Origin: CAZTZL01 sp964537715
GTDB lineage: Bacteria > Zhuqueibacterota > QNDG01 > DSAB01
Direction: 5' to 3'
DNA: 19,372 nucleotides
Assembly (NCBI GenBank): GCA_964537715.1
Contig: CAZIAH010000081.1
Location: forward strand, 1-19,372
Part shown: positions 8,719-18,100 of the stretch, piece after piece
Position numbering within the stretch: position 1 is the stretch's first letter
How the letters are laid out: each line of letters opens with the position of its first letter
Position numbers and translations under genes: made by a program
Notes under the pieces: model-generated
The model's database searches: none
The model's input: the letters and a program-made list of their open reading frames with translations, nothing else
What the model was told of the DNA's origin: nothing

Positions 8719-8720
8719 TA

Positions 8721-11700
8721 TTATCTAATAATCATCATTTTTCTGTTCCATACTTCTTTATCAGCTTTAAACCTGACCAGATAGAGCCCTGAGGGACAGG
8801 GAATCAAATCATCACTATTACCATCCCAATGAATGTGATGTTTCCCTGCCCGAAACAGACGGTTTTCAAGTGTACGAACCTGGCGTCCAAGAAGATCGAA
8901 AATCTTGAGTTCAATGTGTTTGTTCTCAGGTAAAGTGAATTCAAAAGTCGTCTCTGCATTACATGGATTGGGATATACTTTAAATGATAAAGAGATGCGG
9001 CTATTTTGGTTGTCCAATTGAACATTCATACCTCCGTTTTTCAGAAGCACACGTCCATCAAAGGGCGGTATATCGAGTTCATGAACTTCTCCTCCGTGAT
9101 TGACAACCGGATCTTGGGTTCCGCTAATTGCCCAGTAGGTGAATTCCAGATTAACATGAGCCGTATCGTCTGAAGGATTGACCAATGCAATACCTTCTTC
9201 AAAATCCCGGCGCCAAACGGGTTCACCTCCCAGTGATATGGTGATATCATCGAGAGCCACTGCACCATCATATTGGATACCGAAAATCAAATAATAGTTA
9301 TCATAAGAATCGATGTTCATGATGGACCGTACCGAATCAACTGTACCTGCAATCGGATCCCATTCTTTCCACCAGATGTCATGAAACGGAGATACTTCAT
9401 TGGTACGGAGCAGAGCATAAAAATGACCATTCTCGGCTTCTTTTATAATACGGTATTTCCATGTGATGATATACTGTGTATTGGGCTGGAATGGGATTTT
9501 GTTTGTATCAGACCAGAGGAATTCATTCCATTCTCTTGATGGATCCGAATTTTCAGCATAGAGACTGTATTTTCCTGATATCACATGATCCGGATCATTC
9601 GTTACCGAGGCAATCTGCAGCCAGGTCGGATACATAAAATTTCCTAATGAACCGTCCTCAAAGTCATCCTGCGATACGAGGGAAGTTAGATCATTGAGTG
9701 CATATCCATCCCCAGTGGGCATTCCCAGATTCACATTATATTCATCATACCACCAGTTGTGTCCCCACCATGTGGTACCGAAATCATAAGAATAAAGACC
9801 GTCACCCATTAATGCAGAACAGAGGCCAAAACGCATGCGATCAACTTGTTCCTGTACCCACTGTACTGTATCTGGCGGGCATGTTTGTGAAGGATTGGTC
9901 CCATAAGCTGTCCATAACCAATCCGGACCCTGGCCTGTGATCAATGGCAGAGCCCACGGTTCCCGGTGCACATCGCGCCATCCAATATATTCCTCAATGA
10001 GTGGTCTATATGGTGCATGACCAGAGCTGATCTGATTCAAACCCATTTCGAAAAGACGTCCGTGCATCCAGGGACTATATAAATAAATGGCATCATTTCC
10101 ACATATCACAGCATTGGGCGCACGCTCACGAATTTTCATCAGTAAGCTCATCACACCATTTTGCCAGGCCGATGTGATGGTTTCGTAATCGTCACCGAGA
10201 CCATCTTGATCAATATCGATATTTCGATCATCCAAATCCGTATTCCACATCCAGAAAACATTTCCCTGGACACGGTCAAAATAGATACCGTCATAGAACA
10301 AGCAGTCATTGCGCCACTGGCTCAGAATCCGGTTTGCCATGTAGTCGACACAAACCGGATTGGTCAGATTGTACATGGAATGTCCCCAAAATCCTTCATA
10401 GAGTACATGGCCGTTTGGATCACAAAGTACACAATTATATAGGGGATCATTCGGATCTGTTGCTACGGCTTCAAATAGTTGATCTTCAGGGGAACCGTAT
10501 GAAAAATTGTAAGTGATCAATGTTTTCAGATTCGGATTCTGTTCACGTGCTTCAAAAAGAACATCTCCTGGATTTTGTACTGCTCCCCAAAACAAGACAG
10601 CCAAATCGTATTTAGCTAGATCGGATGGTGTGTTGATTTGATCGTCATAATTCCACCAGAGTGAGAAAATCCGAGGATATTGGGGATTATAATCCCTGAG
10701 CACGTGTGTATTTGACTGCAGTACAAAAGGCCATGGTGCATTTGGATTTGAATCCGGAGCACATCGAATAAAATAGGAATAGGACTGATTAATCTGTACG
10801 GGATATGAAAATTGATGATCCATCGTTCCACTACCCTGAAGTTCATATGTCATTTGATTGTACGGGACGTTTATTGTGTCACAGTGACATTGCGCGGGTA
10901 TTGCAGTTTCCAAAGAAAAAGAAGCGGTTGTTGATCCTACGGGAAGGACGTCATTGATGAGATTGGATTCCACAATGGGATGGCTGATGACAGAAAAAGG
11001 TCCAATTGATGATTCCGTACTCCAGGATTGTCCATTGAATGTTTTATATATGAATTGAATCGCATCCCCTGAATTAAACATCGATGGTTCCAGAACTGCA
11101 TCAATATCTTGATCCGGGAAGAGATAAAGGGCTTTGATTTCATATGATTTCAGTGCCCTATTATACAATCGAAATTCATCGATGGTAGCATATCCATTGG
11201 GGGAGCCCCAGTATGCACATCCGATGTGAAATGTATCTGAAGTGCCTATCGGAGGTTCAAAATTACTATCCTGGCATTTGATCTTTCCGTCAAGATAGAG
11301 ATTTTGGGTATGGGTATGTGTGTCCCAGGTCCAAACCAGATGATGCCAATCACTTTGATATATTGGAGCAAACAAGTACCATGCTCCAGTATAACCACTC
11401 TCATTTTGACTGACACCAGTAATGATATCGCTGTCTTTGGAGAATTCGATATAGAGTGCATTGTTGTCGTCGATTCGATATTCGAATAGTCGGTTCCAAT
11501 TGTCGTAAATCGGATGGGTGATATCTTCATCCAATGCAAACCAGAGGGACACGGTTCCCGAGTCCAATGAAATGTTGCCTACTGCATTATATGTTAATTG
11601 GGCGGGACCATTTCCGATGTGCACACCGGTTCCGAACCAGCTGGATCGGAGTTCGGCGCCCAGTGAGTCGAGGAGAACATCTCCATTCTGAGGTGTGAAG

Positions 11701-11954
11701 CGCGATTCAAAATTGACATGAAACGTTTCGGGAGATTCGCGCTGTGTGCCGTCAATATCATTCACTATCCATCTGTACGAGGTACGTGTCACTCCCTCTG
11801 TCCACTCAATTCCGGCAATAATAGGAATATTTTCAATTGGAGGATTTGGAGTAATCTGCGCATTCTCTGCTGATATAGAGAGAGAGGTTTTTCCGATTAA
11901 GAAAATAAAAAAAGAGCAGTGGAAAATTTTATTAAACCTGCGTAATTTTATCAT
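8721..11954 (-). CDS. Secreted multidomain protein: LamG-like domain, putative glycoside hydrolase barrel, T9SS tail
   Basis: This encodes 1,077 residues. The N-terminus is a signal peptide (about 1-29: basic KLRRFNK, then a hydrophobic run). Residues about 95-280 look like a LamG/concanavalin-like jellyroll (SGTVSLWFALDED, HHLVWTWD, LYLDGK, IDEFRLYNRAL). Residues about 425-760 resemble the putative glycoside hydrolase families with a TIM-barrel fold (GHL15-like): RIFSLWW, a strand ending in LFYDGIYFDR with candidate acids Asp555 and Asp560, and later MGDGLYSYDF. Residues about 762-910 look like a carbohydrate-binding jellyroll (DDFEDGSLGNF, ALDDITI). Then RRDFEEGIALVNPSD (915-929), common at the C-terminal side of such barrels, and a T9SS sorting domain from YPNPCN (994) to the end. 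Substrate and activity are unproven. It starts 21 nt after the acetyltransferase stop without an obvious Shine-Dalgarno, and probably shares that transcript. Confidence 0.85.
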   Translation of the reverse strand: MIKLRRFNKIFHCSFFIFLIGKTSLSISAENAQITPNPPIENIPIIAGIEWTEGVTRTSYRWIVNDIDGTQRESPETFHVNFESRFTPQNGDVLLDSLGAELRSSWFGTGVHIGNGPAQLTYNAVGNISLDSGTVSLWFALDEDITHPIYDNWNRLFEYRIDDNNALYIEFSKDSDIITGVSQNESGYTGAWYLFAPIYQSDWHHLVWTWDTHTHTQNLYLDGKIKCQDSNFEPPIGTSDTFHIGCAYWGSPNGYATIDEFRLYNRALKSYEIKALYLFPDQDIDAVLEPSMFNSGDAIQFIYKTFNGQSWSTESSIGPFSVISHPIVESNLINDVLPVGSTTASFSLETAIPAQCHCDTINVPYNQMTYELQGSGTMDHQFSYPVQINQSYSYFIRCAPDSNPNAPWPFVLQSNTHVLRDYNPQYPRIFSLWWNYDDQINTPSDLAKYDLAVLFWGAVQNPGDVLFEAREQNPNLKTLITYNFSYGSPEDQLFEAVATDPNDPLYNCVLCDPNGHVLYEGFWGHSMYNLTNPVCVDYMANRILSQWRNDCLFYDGIYFDRVQGNVFWMWNTDLDDRNIDIDQDGLGDDYETITSAWQNGVMSLLMKIRERAPNAVICGNDAIYLYSPWMHGRLFEMGLNQISSGHAPYRPLIEEYIGWRDVHREPWALPLITGQGPDWLWTAYGTNPSQTCPPDTVQWVQEQVDRMRFGLCSALMGDGLYSYDFGTTWWGHNWWYDEYNVNLGMPTGDGYALNDLTSLVSQDDFEDGSLGNFMYPTWLQIASVTNDPDHVISGKYSLYAENSDPSREWNEFLWSDTNKIPFQPNTQYIITWKYRIIKEAENGHFYALLRTNEVSPFHDIWWKEWDPIAGTVDSVRSIMNIDSYDNYYLIFGIQYDGAVALDDITISLGGEPVWRRDFEEGIALVNPSDDTAHVNLEFTYWAISGTQDPVVNHGGEVHELDIPPFDGRVLLKNGGMNVQLDNQNSRISLSFKVYPNPCNAETTFEFTLPENKHIELKIFDLLGRQVRTLENRLFRAGKHHIHWDGNSDDLIPCPSGLYLVRFKADKEVWNRKMMIIR

Positions 11955-11975
11955 TATTTTGTGCGAATGATTTAT

Positions 11976-12833
11976 TTATCCTTTTGCAGCCGATCCGATT
12001 GCATAGAGTTGATCAGATATCCCCAGGTTTCCCTTTGGTCCGTGGACCATGCGCCACGGCGGATCAGCGGATTCTTTGAGATTCAGGGATTGGAGTAATT
12101 CAACGGCTTTCACATTCGTTTCAAGAACACCAACCCGCAGTGTCATGTCCTGAGCTTTCAATGCGAGATGGGTTAAAAGTGCTTCGGGAGATTGGACATC
12201 CGGTTGCATCCACCAGGGACCAATTAAAATAAAATCCTTTACCTTTTTTGCGAAAATAAACCCTACAATACTCCCATTGCGTTCCATCACATAGCACAAT
12301 CCCGGATTACGAGTGAATCGGTGGTTCAGAAAAAAGGTACGGTCGTCTCCGAAAACTTTTGCGTCGATCTGTCCAATGGTCTGAAAATCTTCCATCTGCA
12401 TCTGCCGAACCTGAGGATAGGATACGGCTTGAATCTGACCTGAAAATCTGAGTGATCGGCAGATTTTTCTGAATCCGGTTCTTTCGTAAAGCGGTACAGC
12501 GGCGGGGACACCATCGAGATAAATACTTTTAATATTTTTCTTCCCGAGATAAGAGATACTGCGATCAAGCAGGCCTCTTCCGATTCCTTTCCCTCTCTCG
12601 TTTTTGATGATGATGAGTTCACCGATAAATCCGGTATGATGGTATCCGGTCGCAATACACATTCCGATACGGTTTCCTTCATTTTCCGCAATGAGACAGC
12701 CTTTGGGATCATAATTCAAAAAGGCTTGAAAGATTTCCTCCTGGCCTTTCCAACCTTCATTCAGTGTGAGCTGAACGGCAAATTCGATATCCGAAAGCTG
12801 CATTTGACGAATGTGTATTTTAGATTCCATCAT
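11976..12833 (-). CDS. Double-domain GNAT acetyltransferase (YitH-like)
   Basis: This encodes 285 residues. The N-terminal GNAT domain (about 5-130) has the acetyl-CoA pyrophosphate-binding motif A in NERGKGIGRGLL (Arg80, Gly83, Gly85), followed by IYLDGVPAAVPLYERTGF, the usual beta5/alpha4 end. The C-terminal part (about 140-280) matches the second GNAT-like domain of YitH-type proteins (Acetyltransf_18): AKVFGDDRTFFL, then GFIFAKKVKDFILIGPWW. It is a cytoplasmic N-acetyltransferase; the acceptor is unknown. Two ATGs stand side by side (12833 and 12830), and either could be used. The start is 6 nt after the pbpC stop with no clear Shine-Dalgarno, so translation may be coupled. I see no functional link to the envelope genes beyond position. 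Confidence 0.9.
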   Translation of the reverse strand: MMESKIHIRQMQLSDIEFAVQLTLNEGWKGQEEIFQAFLNYDPKGCLIAENEGNRIGMCIATGYHHTGFIGELIIIKNERGKGIGRGLLDRSISYLGKKNIKSIYLDGVPAAVPLYERTGFRKICRSLRFSGQIQAVSYPQVRQMQMEDFQTIGQIDAKVFGDDRTFFLNHRFTRNPGLCYVMERNGSIVGFIFAKKVKDFILIGPWWMQPDVQSPEALLTHLALKAQDMTLRVGVLETNVKAVELLQSLNLKESADPPWRMVHGPKGNLGISDQLYAIGSAAKG

Positions 12834-12839
12834 AGGTGT

Positions 12840-15131
12840 TTATTGAACACGAAATTCCACACTGTCCGCAACTTGATTGTCTTTCTCCGAAATGGCTTTC
12901 AGAATATATTGGCCCGATTGTACTTGTCGTAGAAAACAGTGCTTGTCAGAAGTTGTTTGAATATATTCGTTGTTTAAGTACCAATTGATTTTCGACTCTT
13001 TTTCGGGAGTAACCAATTCACATCGGATTGATTGGAATTCTGGAGAAAGGTTGGGTAGACGTTGATAAATCGCACCATTTTGAGGGTTGATAATTCGAAT
13101 GGTTTGTTTTAATGAATCAGAGACGTTTTGGGTTTCGAATCCGAATGCTTTGCTCCATGTTTGAAAACGATTGGGAAATGTTTTGACCATTTTTTTGTTC
13201 TTTTTTGCATGTAAGTCGCAGGAGCTCATTTGATAGGATGCAAAATCTTTTTCGGGAATAATTTCTTCGATATAAGAGGGGCAATAAGGGCCGGGTTTTT
13301 TGCCCGAGAGCGGACAAATTTTGACACGGATTAAGCCTTCGGGCATTTGAAATTTTTCAGGATAGGGTTTGTTTTGGTATAACTCAGACATAATTATCCA
13401 AAAAATGGGACCGGCTCCAGAGATCCCAGAGACTTTCAGCATGGGAGAGTGGTCAAAATTTCCTACCCAAACACCCAGTGTATAATCTTCCGTGAATCCG
13501 ATTGTCCAATTGTCGCAAAAGTGAAATGAGGTCCCTGTTTTAACGCTGCACGGAAATGGTAAATTCAGTACCGAATGGAATCCGAATTCTGTGGTTCTTG
13601 CAAACGGATCACTTAGAATATCGCTAATTAAATAGTTCAACTGAGGCGTCGATATTGTTTTCATTTCTATTGGCTGTTTATATGGTTTATCATTCAGCTC
13701 GATGATTTCTTTTGTTGGTAGGAAATTCCCCATTCTGGCCAAACACATGTATGCCCGCGTCAATTCAGATAGCGTTACTTCTCCTCCTCCCAGAACGATT
13801 CCGATGCCATAATAGTCTGGCTCCTTATCGAGAGATTCAAATTCGTATTCTCTAAGTCGGCTCAGAAATGGATCAATTCCTATTTTAGCTAAGGTTCGTA
13901 CTGCAGGGATATTCAGAGAGTTTGCAAGAGCTTCCCGTAGCCTTACGGGACCGTGATAAGTTTCCGAATAATTTTGAGGCGCGTATATTCCTTCCGGCAT
14001 ACGATAGTGAGTCGGAATATCGGAAATGAGGGTGGCGGGATTAAATCCCTCTTCCATTGCTAAGATGTATAGAAAAGGTTTTAGGGTCGAACCCGGTTGT
14101 CTCAATGCCCTTATGCCATCGTTCTGCCCTTCGATTTCTGTGTTGAAATAATCCGCAGAGCCAGTGTACGCCAATACATCTCCAGTATGGTTATCCAGAA
14201 GAATGGCAGACCCATTGGTGACATGATAAGGTTTTAGCTTATCAAGTATATTTTTTATTTGTTCGGACACCATTTTTTGAAGTTCGATATTGATGGTTGT
14301 TTTTACTGTTTGTGCTTCATCGGGGATTTTGTCCATTAAATGAAAAACGAAGTGTGGTGCCAAAAACGAAGCGCATTGTGGTTTGAGTTGTATCTCTTCT
14401 TTCAATACTCTTTGGATCCGGTCTCTAGAAATCATTTTTTGTTCTGTCATTCTTTCCAAGACGATTCGCTGACGTTTCTTTATCTCTCTCAGATTGTGGT
14501 AAGGGTTCAATTGATTCGGGGAATTGGGAATTGAGGCCAGAAAAGTGGCTTGAGCCAAGGTGAGATCCGCAGAAGATATCCCAAAATAGGTTTTTGCAGC
14601 ACTCTCCAAACCGTAAAGATTACCACCCATTGGGAGTCTGTTCATATAAGCTTCCAAAATGTTTTTCTTCTCCAAACCGGCTTCGAGACGATAGGCATAG
14701 AAAGCCTCTTTGATTTTCTTGATCAGTGTCCTTTTTCCCGGATGGAGTAGTCGGGCCAACTGGAGAGTGATGGTCGAAGCTCCTGAGACGACCCTTTTTG
14801 ATTTGATGTTTTGAATGATGGCACGGCAAACGGCTTCGTAATCGATGCCGTGATGTCTGTAAAAGTTTTTATCTTCTGTGGCGATCATGGCATCAATAAA
14901 GTAGGGAGAGATGCTTTCAAAATCGACGTAAATCGCTTTGGATTGATTCTGAGAAAGAACTTCCTGAAGCAGGTTGCCGTGCCGGTCAAAAAATTTAACG
15001 GAGTGGAACTGTTCGCCAGTGATGTCTCCTTTCGTGATCGGAAACAGGTAAGGCGTGAAACGAAAAATAAGTGGGATGAGAATAAATCCACCCACGATAA
15101 GCCGCAATATTTTATAATTGTGTATTTGCAT
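12840..15131 (-). CDS. pbpC: Penicillin-binding protein 1C (bifunctional peptidoglycan synthase)
   Basis: This encodes 763 residues. There is an N-terminal membrane anchor (about 8-30). The GT51 glycosyltransferase domain (about 45-225) has catalytic Glu86 in ATEDKNFYRHHGID, and then GASTITLQLARLL. The transpeptidase domain (about 290-590) has Ser348 and Lys351 in GSTLKPFLY, Ser405-Leu-Asn407, and Lys531-Thr-Gly-Thr. WVGNFDHSPM and SGISGAGP are typical of the 1C subclass. The C-terminal BiPBP_C beta domain (about 675-763) is also specific to 1C enzymes. It polymerises and cross-links peptidoglycan in the periplasm. The ATG lies 7 nt behind the stop of the macroglobulin gene, the classic yfhM-pbpC pairing. 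The Shine-Dalgarno is weak, suggesting coupled translation. Confidence 0.96.
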   Translation of the reverse strand: MQIHNYKILRLIVGGFILIPLIFRFTPYLFPITKGDITGEQFHSVKFFDRHGNLLQEVLSQNQSKAIYVDFESISPYFIDAMIATEDKNFYRHHGIDYEAVCRAIIQNIKSKRVVSGASTITLQLARLLHPGKRTLIKKIKEAFYAYRLEAGLEKKNILEAYMNRLPMGGNLYGLESAAKTYFGISSADLTLAQATFLASIPNSPNQLNPYHNLREIKKRQRIVLERMTEQKMISRDRIQRVLKEEIQLKPQCASFLAPHFVFHLMDKIPDEAQTVKTTINIELQKMVSEQIKNILDKLKPYHVTNGSAILLDNHTGDVLAYTGSADYFNTEIEGQNDGIRALRQPGSTLKPFLYILAMEEGFNPATLISDIPTHYRMPEGIYAPQNYSETYHGPVRLREALANSLNIPAVRTLAKIGIDPFLSRLREYEFESLDKEPDYYGIGIVLGGGEVTLSELTRAYMCLARMGNFLPTKEIIELNDKPYKQPIEMKTISTPQLNYLISDILSDPFARTTEFGFHSVLNLPFPCSVKTGTSFHFCDNWTIGFTEDYTLGVWVGNFDHSPMLKVSGISGAGPIFWIIMSELYQNKPYPEKFQMPEGLIRVKICPLSGKKPGPYCPSYIEEIIPEKDFASYQMSSCDLHAKKNKKMVKTFPNRFQTWSKAFGFETQNVSDSLKQTIRIINPQNGAIYQRLPNLSPEFQSIRCELVTPEKESKINWYLNNEYIQTTSDKHCFLRQVQSGQYILKAISEKDNQVADSVEFRVQ

Positions 15132-15138
15132 GACTCAT

Positions 15139-18100
15139 TTACTCGGATACAGAGACAAATCCTTCGGCGCATGTTCCGAATTGTTCGGGTTCGTACATGA
15201 GCGAAATGTTCGTGGCCGGCCAGAAAAATGTCCCGGAAGTTGTGGCCCGGATCATGTATGTATATTTGTAAATACCGGGTCGAACTGCATCTGCAAAAAG
15301 AACCACGCGGTCGTCTCTTAATTCCGTATGGTTGATGGGATTTCCCCAATAACCCAAAGCACTATCATGGCCCCGATTCACTCTTGATTGTCTTCGAGTC
15401 CGATAACGTGTTGAGGTTGTTTTCAAGGAGACATCGATCGCTTCCAAACCTGCAGGAATGGGATCATCGATGATCAAGTGGTATCCAGTTTGGGGGATAT
15501 TGTATTCCAGTTCGATTTCCAAGACATCGCCAGCTTGGATTTTGAGAACCTCAGGAGGATTTTCTTCATACTGGCTGATCGTTTTTCCCGTGTTCTGATT
15601 TTTCACGATTCGCTTGATAGAGAATCCCTCTTTTCTCGCAGTTTGAGGTCCTTTCAATCGATAGGCATAGGAGAGTGTGTAGTAGAGTGTTCCAGCTCCC
15701 TTTTTCATGATTTTGATATCACTCAACCCATCTGGAAGTTCGTCGATGGGAATGAACTTCTCTTTTGGTTTGTACTGGTGTCCCTTGAACATGTGTTTTA
15801 AAGTTTCTCTTCCAGCGATCAGAATTTTTGCTGTGAAATCCGGAGGTGTGGCTTCGCGTTTTAATGAGATTTCTACCAGTGCATCAATGGCTTTGGCATT
15901 TTCGTAAGTATTTCTCCACCGTCCGTTCTTTCTTGCGTTCAAGATATAGCGGGCAAATTTGACAATGAAAGGGCTTTCTGGTTCTATAATCAGGAAGAGT
16001 TTGATCGCATCAGAAGTTGTAATAATGGGGGAGTACATAAAGAGCCAGGAAGGAGGCAGATCTCTCGGACTTTCAAAATGAGCGGTTTGGGCGGTCACAA
16101 ACATTCCGTTCTTTATTTCCTCTAACATTTGTTGTGCTTCTGGTTTCCATTGGGAAGAATGGAAAAGTAAATAAGCCAACTGGATCTGGGCACCGTAGCT
16201 CAACTCGTTTCTTTTATTGAAGTATTCTTCAAAATAGGTCTCATCTTTACGTCCCAGATGGTGCATGCCCATCAGGATATTGATTCGGTATTCGGCCAGA
16301 CCTTTCCATGTGATAAAAGGATAGCACGGATTTCTCAGTGAATTGTCTAGAAATTCGAGAAGCCTTTTGGTGACTTCATCGTCGATTTTGTATCCTAATT
16401 CGCGACATCGTTTGAAGAGATAGGCCACATAGGGAGAAAGAAAACAATCTGCCTCGTCGCTCGTCGGCCAGAATTTGAATCCGCCGTTGTTATGCTGCAT
16501 CAGAAGTACCTTTTTCAGGTTTGCTTGAATCACTAGATCAACCGGTTTGACAGCCTGTAAGGAGAAATTGTATTTATCCGATAGGTATTTTAATTGGATG
16601 AGAGCCAGCAAACGACTGGATGTTTGTTCGAGACAGCCGTAAGGATAATTCACTAAGTATTTGGCACCTTCTCCGATATCTGTGAGTGCTGTGCTGGAGA
16701 GAAGGATATTCAATCCTCCAGTATCTTTCCGGATCGTATCGTCAATCTTTATTTTCTGGGTCAGCTGTTCTTCTGTTTCGCCAACGGCAACGACAGTTTC
16801 TGTGGCTGAAAGATCCTGAATCTCGAGTGAAGTCTGGAGCGCATCGGATTCGGAAATGGCCTGACTGTTGTAGGTACCGCTGAAGGAAGCGGTGAATTGC
16901 ATCGTTGATTTGCCCACACTTTTTGTCTGGAAAGGGAAAAGAAGTGTTTTTGACTGACCCGGATTGATCATGATACTTGGCAGTTCTGATTTCGAATTGT
17001 CCAGAGTGATCGACTCGCCTTGAATTTTGGTTTTAACACTGACTTGACCTGCGGCTTCGGTCAAATTGGTGACAGCTACTCCGGCTAAAAATTGATCGCC
17101 GATCCTGGCAAACCTGGGCTGGACAGGGCGTAATATGAACGGCTGGCTGACAACGAGCTTTTCCTCTCCGTATCCGAAAAGGTGTTTTTGACCCACAGCA
17201 ACGACCATAATTTTCCATGTCGTTAAATTATCAGGCAGTTTGAAATGGAATTTTGCTCTGCCTGTTTCATCGGTGAGCAGATTAGGATTGTAATATGCGA
17301 GTTTCAGAAATTCCTTTCGAATTCTTGGCCCAGCCATTCCTTCCAAAATTCCCCCGCCGTATCCCGTTCCTTTCTGCAACAGTTCTTCTTCGGTTATGAT
17401 AAAGGGACGATTGTCGTTAATTCGGGCTGATAAACCACGCTGTTCATACACGACTTTAACAAGATCTGGTGGTGTGTAACCTGTCAGAGACAAAACGGCT
17501 TCATCGACAACCATCACGGTCAACTCACTCGGGTGTCCCTGTTTATCCGAGCGGGTGATTTGAATGTTTACATCGAGTTCTTCGGCGGGTCTGGCCATCT
17601 CACGATCAGGTTCGATCTGGACGTCCAGGTATTTGCTTGACAGAGAGACTTTAAAAGGGGCAAACCCGATTCTTTCCATATGTTTTCCAACTTCTTCTTC
17701 AACAGGTACAATCGGTTTCCCCAACCTAAAAAGAACCGCACCCAAGTAAGCGTTAGGGAGCATCTCTTCGGTTACACGAAAACGGTAGGTGTAGGCACTG
17801 CCTTTGATTTTGTTTGTCTCTTTGAGAAACACCTTTTCTCGACAGACGGTTAGAAACAATTCTGCTTCAGGATAAGGGGATTGAATGAAGGCCACAGCTT
17901 CGTCACCGACCTCATATTCTTTTTTATCCATGATGATTTCGAGTTTGTCCTCTCCCCGGTCTTCCCAGGGAACGTAATCTTCTCCGGCCACCCAGATTGA
18001 AGTCGCTGCGGCTGTTCCACTCTTCGGTTTTTTCTTTAATTCGGCCCAAATGATAAAAGAGCCGGCTTCTTGGGGAATAAAGATGGTTTTAACAGGTTGA

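Larger units (their letters stand above)
8101..8720. other. Gene-poor spacer with a decayed sigma factor
   Basis: About 620 bases separate the last gene of the macroglobulin group from the protease pair. The contents are a weak hairpin (8676-8718), an ECF sigma remnant (8324-8594), two copies of a 13-bp repeat, a REP-like palindrome (8225-8245) and the protease leader. In the rest (about 8127-8224 and 8246-8292) I see no gene, RNA or clear regulatory site. Base composition is visibly more A/T-rich at 8600-8720. Confidence 0.7.

Noticed and set aside
12326..12712. Minus-strand 128-codon frame inside the acetyltransferase gene
   Set aside because: It lies wholly inside the clear GNAT reading frame and has no protein-family features.
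14885..15349. Minus-strand 154-codon frame across the macroglobulin/pbpC junction
   Set aside because: It overlaps two strongly supported genes in another frame, and its arginine- and cysteine-rich translation resembles no family.
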